Part shown: in pieces, positions 20,958 to 29,250 of the stretch | Numbering within the stretch: the first letter of the stretch is position 1 | How the letters are laid out: each line of letters starts with the position of its first letter | Source: Chara braunii | Lineage: Eukaryota; Streptophyta; Charophyceae; Charales; Characeae | Reading direction: 5' to 3' | Length of the DNA stretch: 29,312 nucleotides | Assembly: GCA_003427395.1 (NCBI GenBank) | Contig: BFEA01000307.1 | Location: 1,160,029-1,189,340 of the forward strand | Position numbers and translations under genes: made by a program | Notes under the pieces: generated by a model | What the model was told of the DNA's origin: nothing | The model's input: only the letters and a program-made list of their open reading frames with translations | Database searches by the model: none

Positions 20958-21211
20958 GGTACTGTATGCTGGCAGATGCCATGCAATGCACCACACCGTG
21001 CAGCACGTCGTGTGGTTGCAAGTATTCTGACGATTGCACATTGGAGGCTGAGGGACGGCATTGCAGTCATTGTGCACTGAATGCTGAGGGACATAAATAC
21101 GGTATTGAGCGAGCATTGGAGGGAAAAGGACAGGAATGAGGCTGCAAATGTAGTGTGGATGTCCAGGGCTGAGAGATGAGGGTGGGGGGTTGAGGGTGAT
21201 GGTGGTTTGAT
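20467..21211. other. downstream intron sequence, no gene recognised
   Basis: Presumably the next intron of the WD40 gene. A 37-codon frame at 20748-20861 looks protein-like but has no identifiable homolog. A 42-base A run lies at 20913-20954. Confidence 0.45.
20913..20954. repeat. poly(A) run, 42 bases
   Basis: Uninterrupted A. Possibly the tail of a retroposed sequence on the + strand, but no body was identified. Confidence 0.95.
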
Positions 21212-21456
21212 GAGAAAAAAAAATGAAACGACTAGGTGCAGCCCTATGATGACAACTTCCCCACAAAGTCAAAGGCAAGGAAGCCCCGATTCTCTTGGTC
21301 ACGGACTTTTTCAGAATGGGAAAATGGCTGCTTGACAAGCCTTGAATCCATTTCTCTGTGATTCTTTTGGTTGCTTCATTGAGAGGGATTGAACCCACGA
21401 CCTCTCTTGGATGCCACTTGCTTGTGAAACCAACTGAGCTAGGCTGCTGGCCCATT
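21212..21456 (-). mobile_element. tRNA-derived SINE candidate
   Basis: The minus strand has a perfect A box, TAGCTCAGTTGG (21430-21441), and B box, GGTTCAATCCC (21385-21395), 34 bases apart. A non-tRNA body of about 160 bases follows and ends in a T run (complement of the A run near 21214-21222). Cloverleaf pairing is poor. A plant-type SINE ending in T is the best reading; target duplications were not found. Confidence 0.55.
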
Positions 21457-21829
21457 GACCCACTACTCTTCTTCTTGTGGGTAGTACTTGAACTAACTCT
21501 TTTTGACACTTATGACAACAATTCAACAATTGGTTAGAAAAAAATGGAAGCCTATTGAAAAAAAAACAAAGTCTCCTGCTCTTAGAAACTGTCCTCAAAG
21601 ACGGGGAGTCTGTATTAGAGTGTATGTGTGACTCGTTAAAATCTGAAAAATTAGGACTAAGTTAAAGATAGCATAATAACTTTAGAAATTTAAATTCATA
21701 TTTTAGTTCGCAAAATATTGTTTTTGAAAATAATTAATGATTCTTATTGATGCAAACTCAATCATCTAGATACAAGGTGAAAAATCTCTTTTCCACAGGA
21801 TGGCCGCCGATCAGATTTATCAATGATCG
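21457..21829. other. AT-rich non-coding stretch
   Basis: 21600-21780 is notably AT-rich; no gene recognised. Confidence 0.5.
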
Positions 21830-22240
21830 GCCCAGCCTCCGAATTGTTAAGGAGTTTGGGAAAACTGCCACTTTTCCCTATTTTCCCAACACTGGCGGAG
21901 GCACTAGTGGTCCTATTTTCCCAACACTGGCAGATGTACTACTGGCGTTTAACCCGGTAGATGACACTGGGCCTTCCTCTCCGTTGCTATGCTTCCCTCT
22001 GAGTGATTATCCTGTCAATGTCTACGTAACCACCCATGGTGGGAGGATGCATCTTCCTTCTGCCTGCAAAAGCTTAAATGCTACATAGGGCATGAGCTTT
22101 GAGGCATGAAACACAGGATAAATCTTTAGGTTGTGGAGGGATGTCCACAACATAAAAAGGCCCTTTTAGGATCTTCGCTAACCACATGCAGTAGTTGCCA
22201 TGGTCCGCAGACTCCAACTCCGCACCACTTGGTAGCAGTT
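21830..22240 (-). pseudogene. gypsy integrase C-terminus and chromodomain-like fragment
   Basis: The minus strand encodes, in shifting frames, CGPWQLLHVVSEDPKRAF, then KIYPVFHASKLMPYV (22076-22126), then GGYVDIDRIITQRE and RRGRPSVIYRVKRQ (about 21943-22034). These align with YPVFHASKLLP, YDIDGIVGENV and GRGRPQKQYKV in element A. Stops and at least two frameshifts break it. It is an isolated tail of a diverged gypsy pol, possibly from the same deleted element as the LTR at 22889, since orientation agrees. Confidence 0.65.
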
Positions 22241-22873
22241 TCCTGTTGACGCGTTCCTTTAAGGGGAGAAGAAAACAAACAAACGAAAAAAAAAAACTTA
22301 GTGTGTTAGTCCTCAGGCGGCCCGGCTGGGGGAAGGTTGCCCGGGTACCCTCCCGGGCGGCCCGGGCATGGTCCCGGGCGATCCCAGCGCATAATATTTA
22401 AAAAAATAGAAAACAAAAAAAAAAAAAAAAACCCAAAAAAAAAAAAAAAATGTTGGCATTGTTGAGTAAAATTGCAATACAAACGACTTTTGGCTGAGGG
22501 CCACCCCAAAATTCCTTGTTAATTTCAAGATAAAAATAAATGAGAAAACATGAGTGCAAATGTACCCTTTTAAGTCCTTCAGTCACTGTTTATACCCCCC
22601 AACCCCCCCCTAGATGACCCATCACCAAAACCGAAGTTAAGACCAGATTCTGGTCCCCCTCTGCCCAACTGGCCCCGGAGTGCCTGGCCGGGCGTGTCGG
22701 GCCCCGCGATGGCCCAACATAGAAAAACTATGCTTTTTTCTTCTCTCAAAATTTTCCACCTTGCACTAGCTTCCTACATACCTCGCACTATCTACCCACA
22801 TATCGAGTGCAGTGGAACTCCACATCTATGCACTGAGGGGGAAATGAACCAGGTAAGCGGCGATCACGAACCA
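22241..22873. other. non-coding stretch with CCCGGG cluster and A runs
   Basis: CCCGGG occurs at 22340, 22352, 22361 and 22373. A-rich runs follow at 22399-22450. The last 200 bases may be the leader of the family B element. No gene recognised. Confidence 0.5.
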
Positions 22874-22885
22874 GCTCCGATACCA
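22874..22885 (-). promoter_or_regulatory. primer-binding site of LTR family B
   Basis: The minus strand reads TGGTATCGGAGC three bases after the LTR end. Same core as in families A and C. Confidence 0.78.
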
Positions 22886-22888
22886 ATT

Positions 22889-23942
22889 TGCAAGGAATAT
22901 GAGTGTGAACGATATACAGAAAACCAAGTTGCGAAATCACACAGATGTATAGGTAGTCGTGTCCAAGTAGAGTACAAAATGCACCGAGAAACCATCCATA
23001 TAGAGCAATACAATGAAGTAATGAGCCAATGTTCAAGCCCGTAGGCCACGCCAACAGAGTAACCAAAGTCGCTCCTCTCTGTCTGGCGCCCAGAGCCCAT
23101 TCTACTCTACCCGACTATCCTACCTTTCACGCAACAGGCTCACTTCAACTCTCGAAGACCAATGTACATGACTGTCAACACCATGGCCGACCTCTCTTCA
23201 TGTACCAGGTACGTATCTCGTCACCCTCAATCAGACCTTGATTACCCCACACTGTGCCTCCTTCCCTGAAGACCACCAGATCGCCCGCTGTACCCCCTGG
23301 CGCCCAGAAGCCGGGCTATGGCTGCCTGCGCCCCGCTGCCCTGCAGCGCCCCTCCTCACCACTACGCGCCCCGTCAGCGCCTTTGGCAGCAGCGCAGCAT
23401 CAAGCAGAAGCACAGCACCACTTCCGAATTGCCAGCACTGGCCAGAATGCTGGCCTGGGCTGCCTCACTTCTTTTATGGAAGTGGCAGCCTCCTGGACGC
23501 TGCGTGTGGCCTGACTGGAAGCTTCCAGTAGCTTCCGGTTGAGGGTCTGGGCCCTTTTCAGTTGGGCACGGCCTGAGTCTTCGGACTTGGGCTGTTTGCT
23601 GCATCTGTGCAGGGCTCCCAGGCAGGTGTGTAGGCAGTACTGCTTTTCCAAAGGCCGGCGGCCTGCTTCCCAACGTATCGGCCCTGCTTTGTGTGTTTGT
23701 GCCCAGGCGCAACTGTCAAGGCCTGGGCCAACTATATGATGCAGCTTAGTGAGGCTCACGCGTCTACCCAACCAACTGGCGTGCTGCGAGAGCCTGAATA
23801 CCCACATATGGAAATGTCGAATTTTGGCCTCTGATGAATATTCAGGCCCGCCTTCACTTAGGGCGGGCACTCGGCTTGCTGGGGGCCTTAGCCCAGAACA
23901 TGTGATGTCTGATAGGGCCCCTTGAGGGCTTGTTCCCTCGCA
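22889..23942 (-). repeat. 5' LTR of a truncated family B element
   Basis: Homologous to the solo LTR at 10867-11980 but clearly diverged. The left edge TGCAAGG abuts a primer site; the right edge TTCCCTCGCA abuts LINE coding sequence. The rest of this element appears deleted except perhaps the integrase fragment at 21830-22240. Confidence 0.75.
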
Positions 23943-26519
23943 CACTAGCCAACATGATCATATATCTCACAGACAAATGCTTTCACATTGACCAAGCTGG
24001 TTTCATCCCAGGCCGATATGTACTCGACAATGTGATGACTCTAAACGAGGCGGCCAAAAAGATTACCGAAAAAAGGATGAAAGCAGCGATCCTGTTCTTT
24101 GACTTCGAAAAGGCCTACGACCAAGTCAACTGGGATTTCCTTCATGCTTGCATGGAAAAAATGGGAGTCGGCCCAAATTTTGGGAAGTGGGTCAAAGTGT
24201 TGTACGCTGACGGAACCGGTAGAGTGCAGGTCAATAGGATCCTATCGGAAACCTACCCCATCTCCAGGTCCGTGCGACAAGGAGACCCCCTAGCTCCACC
24301 CATTTTCCTCTTCATCATGGAAGCCATAGCATCCTTCGTCCGCAAAGACCCGCCCATACACCGACTCACCAAACGGAACTTCAACCCACTGCACGACTTC
24401 GCCCTACCCACTGCTTTGATGCTCGCAGACGACCTCACAGTCCTCATCCGTCCCAATGGCTAGCAGACGAGACGCCCCCACAACCCGAGCGCACAACCAC
24501 ACACATGTTGTGGTCCACAGGCGAACAGGCACTCAGATACCTAGGTATCATGGTCAACAAAGATGGTGTGTGGCCAGGAATGGGCCACAGCTTAATTGCC
24601 AAAGCAATAACCCACCTGGCCCCGTGCAAGAACGCACAGGCATCGCTGATTGGGAGGGCACTAATAATAAACACGGCTATCTTTTCCACATTATGGTACA
24701 TTGCATCCATCTGGTCTCCCCCGGACGTCGACTTCCAAACCATAAAGGCCAGAGCAAGGTGCTACCTATGGACAGGGGATCCCAACCGAACCTCATACAT
24801 CAACAGCGTAGCATGGAGTCACATAATTAAGAAACCGCAGGAGGGAGGCCTAGGTCTGATGGACCCTAAGCAGGAATCAACAGCACTCCAGATCAAATGG
24901 ATCATCAAGATCCTGACCAGACAATACCTACCATGGACCAAGATGGCTCTAGACAGCATAGGCAACCTAGCACCGATAAGCTCCCCACCAAACATGAGCG
25001 GCTACTTCTGGATTATGGTAAAGGAGCGGGCGATAAGATCAGACAGATCCCACAGAAGAACCATACGAAACTCAGACAACCAGGGAGCCCCAACACCCAA
25101 CCCGTACTGGATCCAGACTCTGAAAGCCTGGCGACGAATGAGACCAAGCAAACATGGCACAGCAGATAACAAAGAGGAGGGCCTGAGACAACCGCTGTTT
25201 TGTAACGATGAGATCAAAGACCTGGAGGGTACTCCCTGGTCACTAAGAATGAAGGATCCACGATGGCTGTTGCGGGTCGAAAAAGGGGTGTGGCAGGTAA
25301 AACACCTATGGGCAGAAGAACGGGGAGAATGGGCAATGGAACAAGAACTCAGGTCTACTCTAAAAGGCTGTCATTCTCTCACAGAACCTTATTCTAATTC
25401 AGAAGAGCATCCCACCCCATTGGCTTCGCCTCTTAAAAGAAGACTGCTTCTGGAAACCAGGGGACTGGGGTACACTCATATCCCAAACTTACACCCAACA
25501 GCGCATACCGGTTTGTATCCCGCACCTCAGCCACCGGCTACCTGTCCAAATTTTACTCCTATCCTGCGCCAATCACAAACTTCAGGAACTAGCCATCCTC
25601 AACAGAGAACTGCAGCTTGAGACGATAGAATCCTTCCGGCTGAGAAAAGTGAGGGTATTGAAAACCAAACCGTGGATAGTCTTCCAGCCAACCGCAGCAT
25701 AGCAGAGCTCGAATTCGATCCAAAGGAGTGGATATGGAAACAAGGCAAATCCGGAACAACAAGAACGATAATGGAATACGACGTAAAATTCAGGTACCAC
25801 AGACCTGAACCCCAAACTTAAAGACAAATGGAGAGAGACTCTGAACTTGGAGTCGACAGCTTCAATATCCATCCCCTGGACAAAATACCTCCCTATCAGA
25901 CCAGCTAGAATTTGCAGCTTACAGTGGCTCCTAGCCCATACAGCACTCCCTGTCAACCAGTGGCTCCACAAAAGAAGAAAACACTCGGACCTCGACAGCT
26001 TGGAACTATGCGATCTGTGCTGTGACATTATCCCTGAAGACATACCGCACTCTCCTCTACTGCAGTCAGGCCACCTGGATATGGAACAAAGCCCGAAATC
26101 TATGGTCCCTTCTCTTCTCATCCCCTCTCCCCAACCTTACCCCCCTGAACATCCTACTTCTATCTTACATCCCCGACAGTCTCAGAGGTCCGGCCTGGTT
26201 CCACATGCTCAGGAAACTAGCCCTGTGGGTTATATGGAAAAGGAGATGTACGAAGACAATCAAGGGTTCAGAAGTGGCCGAGGAGGAAATGTGGATCCTC
26301 CTGCTGAGGATGGTGGAAACAGAGATACGATGCACATGGAGGAGTGTATCGACAGCTACGAGAAGCAAACCTGAAAGACTCGTACTCAGGAGACGAATCT
26401 TCATGAGAGACTGGTTGCTACAGGGAAAGATCGTCACAGTCTCAGACAATAAATTATACTGGAAGAAATGGGCCACTCCAACAACGACAAGGAATGTAGC
26501 CCCGAGAGGGACAAATTGA
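23943..26519 (+). pseudogene. LINE ORF2 reverse transcriptase fragment, inactivated
   Basis: Frame 1 (to 24463): TLANMI, HIDQAGFIPGRYVLDNV, ILFFDFEKAYDQVNWDFL (RT domain A), SRSVRQGDPLAPPIFLF (domain B), ALMLADDLTVL (domain C at 24422-24433, LADD where FADD or YADD is usual). After a frameshift, 24505-25620: LRYLGI, SLIGRALIINTAIFSTLWY, and CYLWTG with WSHIIKKPQEGGLGL, typical of plant L1-like elements. Further frames hold LLAHTALPVNQWL and CDLC (about 25920-26030), then TYRTLLYCSQATWIWNKA, fitting the zf-RVT zinc-binding tail. At least three frameshifts and several stops make it non-functional. Its product would nick-prime and reverse transcribe LINE RNA. Confidence 0.88.
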
Positions 26520-26800
26520 GGTTCTAGCCTCAGATTGACAGACATCTCTCCCAGTTTCTTGCGTTTCAATACCTATTCAACAGAACCAACAGGGTTTCTG
26601 AGAGGAAAACTAGGGCAGGGCAAGCTGACAGTCAGTTCTCCCATACAGGAGTAATCAATGCTGGTCAGGGTTCCTTCGGCCAGACAGAAGGAAGTGTGAG
26701 TGTGTAACATGATGTATTCAATTTTGACTTGCCAGGGGAATAGGAACCGAACTGACGCTCCCCAGAATAGACATGGATCCAGGACCATAAGGACCTGAAT
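26520..26800 (+). other. probable LINE 3' untranslated region
   Basis: Lies between the last ORF2 stop and the A run. No gene seen; a possible 3' end follows the GACCTGAATT before the A run. Confidence 0.5.
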
Positions 26801-27180
26801 TAAAAAAAAAAAAACATATATTCCTTAGTATATATGAAAATCAAAACATTCATGAGCACTTCTTAGCGGCCGGTAGCGGGTCTGGTGGGTGGTGAAGCAA
26901 GATATGGATCCAAGTGCAACAAGAAGCCCCCCGCCTACCCTGATGTACAAAAAAAAAAAAAAAATCTCGAATATTGTTTAGAAAAAAAAAATTGTTCATG
27001 CGCACTTCTTAGCTGCCACATTTTGAGTTTTGCGTGTGGTGCAGCATGACGTGGAACCCCCCCCTGCTACTTGAATTAAAAAAAAACAAAACATATATTC
27101 ATTCGTATATATAAGAATCAAAACATTCATGCGCACTTCTTAGCGGCCCGGTGCGGGTTTGGTGGGTGGTGAGTCAAAAT
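26801..27180 (+). repeat. three related A-headed repeats
   Basis: Each unit begins with an A run and contains TTCAT(G)GCGCACTTCTTAG-like sequence, followed by GC-rich and GGTGGTG-like sequence. The shared ACTTCTTAG word falls near 26855, 27005 and 27135. Units 1 and 3 also share ACATATATTC and ATCAAAACATTCATG; unit 2 is more diverged. Spacing is about 150 and 130 bp. Confidence 0.8.
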
Positions 27181-27224
27181 CTTGACACAATGTTCATGAT
27201 TGACTAGCCTCTTTGCTCTTTTAC

Positions 27225-27260
27225 GTGCGGGCATTGCCCGCACCGCGTGCGCTAAGCTAG
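27225..27260 (+). mobile_element. Helitron-like 3' terminus
   Basis: A perfect 8-bp hairpin with ATT loop (GTGCGGGC and GCCCGCAC, 27225-27243), then 13 bases, then CTAG followed by T. Helitron 3' ends have a GC hairpin roughly 10-12 bases before a CTRR end and insert between A and T; here the next base is T. The element's 5' end was not identified, and no Rep/helicase coding is present, so it would be non-autonomous. Confidence 0.55.
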
Positions 27261-27285
27261 TATATATATATATATATATATATAT
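27261..27285. repeat. (TA)n microsatellite
   Basis: TA run directly following the CTAG end. Confidence 0.95.
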
Positions 27286-27354
27286 TTGGTGTGGGTGAGT
27301 GATAGTTTACTTTGATTTTGGTTAAGGTAGATTATCATTTATAGTGTAATCAGT

Positions 27355-27436
27355 GAGGGGATTTTGTAGACTGTTGAGGGTTCAGACTCCTGATGAGTCG
27401 GTGAAACTCCGACAAAACAGTTTGTCACAGCCCCTC
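27355..27436 (+). ncRNA. type III hammerhead ribozyme motif (one core base substituted)
   Basis: Core CTGATGA at 27390-27396. Helix II is GTCGG (27397-27401) with CCGAC (27109+300, i.e. 27409-27413) and a 7-base loop. Helix III is ACTGT (27370-27374) with ACAGT (27417-27421), extended by A-U and G-U pairs and an outer GAGGGG (27355-27360) with CCCCTC (27431-27436). Helix I is GAG (27376-27378) with CTC (27387-27389) closing an 8-base loop. The cleavage triplet is GUU after 27375. The strand expected to read GAAA after helix II reads AAAA (27414-27417): G12, the general base, is A, which should abolish or strongly reduce cleavage. Such ribozymes occur in plant retrozymes and Penelope-like elements; no such element was recognised around it. 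Confidence 0.72.
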
Positions 27437-27489
27437 GTTTGTTGTCCTCTTCTCTCTCTCTGCCTACGGTTTACCGAGCAGTTCTGTTT

Positions 27490-27720
27490 ATGATGATTGA
27501 TTGATTGGGGGGTTTGGCCAACCGAGTCGAAAAAAAAAAGAAAAAAAAAATAACGTGTTTTTTTTTCTTTTTTTTTCGTTGATTGATTGATTGATTGATT
27601 GATTTGTGGGGGCGGGGTCGCCCCACCCTACGACTGATTGATTGATTGATTGATTGATTCATTCATTAATTAAACGAAAAACAAAAAAATGAGCGTGTTT
27701 TTTTTTTCTTTTTTTTTTTC

Positions 27721-27753
<33 letters not shown>

Positions 27754-27925
27754 GGGGGCGGGGTCGCCCCCCCACCCCACACAGGCGTACACACACACAC
27801 ACACGTAGTATTGTAGTCTTGTATATTTCGATGTTTTAGCGGAAAATTCTTTCGATTTTGCTTTTTTTTGTCTTTTTTGATTGATTGATTGATTGATTGA
27901 GTGGTGGGGGAGGGGTCGCCCCACC
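27490..27925. repeat. (GATT)n arrays alternating with GC hairpin cassettes
   Basis: GATT arrays at about 27497-27508, 27580-27604, 27634-27660, 27721-27750 and 27879-27900. Three are followed by GGGG(C)GGGGTCGCCCC cassettes (about 27607-27626, 27753-27772, 27904-27924), and T or A runs separate the modules. Minus-strand frames of Ser-Ile-Asn-Gln repeats are translation artefacts. Confidence 0.85.
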
Positions 27926-27942
27926 CCCCCGCCACCCACCAC

Positions 27943-27985
27943 GCACGCACACACACACACACACACACACATACACACACACACT
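27943..27985. repeat. (CA)n microsatellite
   Basis: CA run interrupted by ACAT; flanked by further CA-rich sequence to 28018. Confidence 0.9.
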
Positions 27986-28061
27986 CAATCGCGCGGCACA
28001 CACACGCAAACACACGCGCTGTGTGTTCGAAATTGGATTTAACGCGGGTTTCGGGTTGAAA

Positions 28062-28081
28062 AATTCAACGCGCGTTGAATT
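28062..28081. repeat. 20-bp perfect palindrome
   Basis: Centred on CGCG with arms AATTCAACG and CGTTGAATT. AACGCG/CGCGTT-type words also occur nearby (28040-28110). Confidence 0.85.
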
Positions 28082-28181
28082 CGCGTTAAACTCTGGTTCA
28101 AACGCGAGTTGGACGTGAATTAACGGGGTCCGGGATGATTTTTTTCCTGGGCTAAAAATTAAAAAAAAAAAAAAAAAAAAA

Positions 28182-28340
28182 AGGGTTGTAGGTTTTGTTG
28201 AGGACTACAACCCTGTATTTTTATTTTTATTTTTTTATGCTTAAATCTATCTTAAAAAAATCAAAAACATAAACACTCGATGAAAAAAATAAAATAAAAT
28301 GAAATGAGTGTTTTTGTTTTGGGTTTCACACAAATTTTTT

Positions 28341-28388
<48 letters not shown>

Positions 28389-28480
28389 TGTAGATCTTTC
28401 AAAGATGTACACTAATTTATTTTTTATTTTATTTTTTGGAACTTCGTGTATTTAAAAAAAAATCAAAACCATAAAAAGAA
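28182..28480. repeat. AT-rich repeat pair with 10-bp hairpin
   Basis: AGGGTTGTAG (28182-28191) pairs with CTACAACCCT (28205-28214). A related unit starting AGGGTTGTAG occurs at about 28383, after a TA run (28346-28384); both units continue with T-rich sequence and an ATCAAAA-CATAAA-like end. Possibly a small palindromic transposon; no terminal repeats could be fixed. Confidence 0.55.
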
Positions 28481-28519
28481 AATTAAAAAAAGGAAAAAAA
28501 GACACACACATACACAAAA

Positions 28520-28925
28520 TAGGGCCTCTAGCAGGTTGCATGAGTCTGGCGTCCAATGGTTGAGGGAATCCAGGTCCACGGCCGCTTGTGTGAATGTATG
28601 GAAAGCAGGCCCTGGGCTGGATACGGGTATTGGGCCAAACACAGGCCAAAGGCAGTTGGGGGCATGCAACCACCTCAGGCCCAAGGCCTGTTCTCATTCG
28701 TGTTGTGCCTCAGGCTACCGGGGCCTACTGGAAGCTTCGTGGGACTGAACACAGGAAGGCGACTTCGATATAGCAAAGGGTCTGCCTCCACATTGGGCAT
28801 TCGGGTGTTGGCTGCATGCTGCGTAAGCGCTGCCGCGCTGTAGCTCGTGCCACTCACGCGCTCACGGGCGAGAAGGAAGGAGCAGGCAGCCATAGCCGGG
28901 TTGCGCTGCTGTAAGTTGGGTGTGG
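28520..28925 (+). repeat. LTR family B fragment, inverted
   Basis: The reverse complement shares CCCGGCTATGGC (near 28890) and GAAGCTTCCAGTAG then CCCCGG (near 28725) with the family B LTRs, in the same order and with similar spacing. Divergence is high, so the limits are rough. No coding content. Confidence 0.4.
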
Positions 28926-29019
28926 CACAGGGTGGTCCTTGGGTGCAAGTGGAATCTGTGTGTTGGGGAACGAGGTTGTGAGTAGGCGAGACACACTGTC
29001 ACGCGCACGCACAATCACA

Positions 29020-29250
29020 CTTACACTTACACACACACACACTTACAAACACACACATACACAAACACACATATACACATACACACACACACTTACAAAC
29101 ACACGCATACACTTACAAGCACAGACGTGACACACTTACAAACACACACATACACAAACACACGCACATACATTCATATTCATGCACAGACACACTCTCA
29201 TGGCAGACACACACATACACAGATACGCGCACACATAGCACACCTACACA
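29020..29250. repeat. CA-rich minisatellite
   Basis: Degenerate repeats of ACACACTTACAAACACAC (near 29037, 29089, 29129) mixed with ACACATAC units. The sequence after 29250 is G-rich to the window end with no gene. Confidence 0.9.

Larger units (their letters stand above)
23943..26813 (+). mobile_element. 5'-incomplete LINE (L1-like non-LTR retrotransposon)
   Basis: The + strand carries a non-LTR reverse transcriptase from just before the HIDQAGFIPGR motif, a long thumb/connection region, a zf-RVT-like C-terminus ending at 26519, and a 3' part closed by a run of 13 A at 26802-26814. The left end coincides with the family B LTR edge, so either that LTR inserted into the LINE or the LINE is truncated there. 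No endonuclease or ORF1 is visible. Confidence 0.85.

Noticed and set aside
21378-21450. Functional tRNA gene on the minus strand
   Set aside because: A and B boxes are good, but the T, anticodon and acceptor stems do not pair properly.
21747-22088. + strand open frame of 113 codons
   Set aside because: Shadow of the minus-strand integrase fragment, whose motifs are recognisable.
10867-23942. The two family B LTRs as the ends of one 13 kb element
   Set aside because: The left LTR has its own 4-bp target duplication on both sides and no polypurine tract. The outer flanks do not match each other, and the interval contains a host exon.
27490-27925. CRISPR-like array (regular repeats with spacers)
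   Set aside because: Repeat units are simple tetranucleotides with irregular homopolymer spacers, and no cas gene is present.
27666-28013. Minus-strand frames rich in Ser-Ile-Asn-Gln and Cys-Val repeats
   Set aside because: Direct translation of GATT and CA microsatellites, with no codon-use or homology support.
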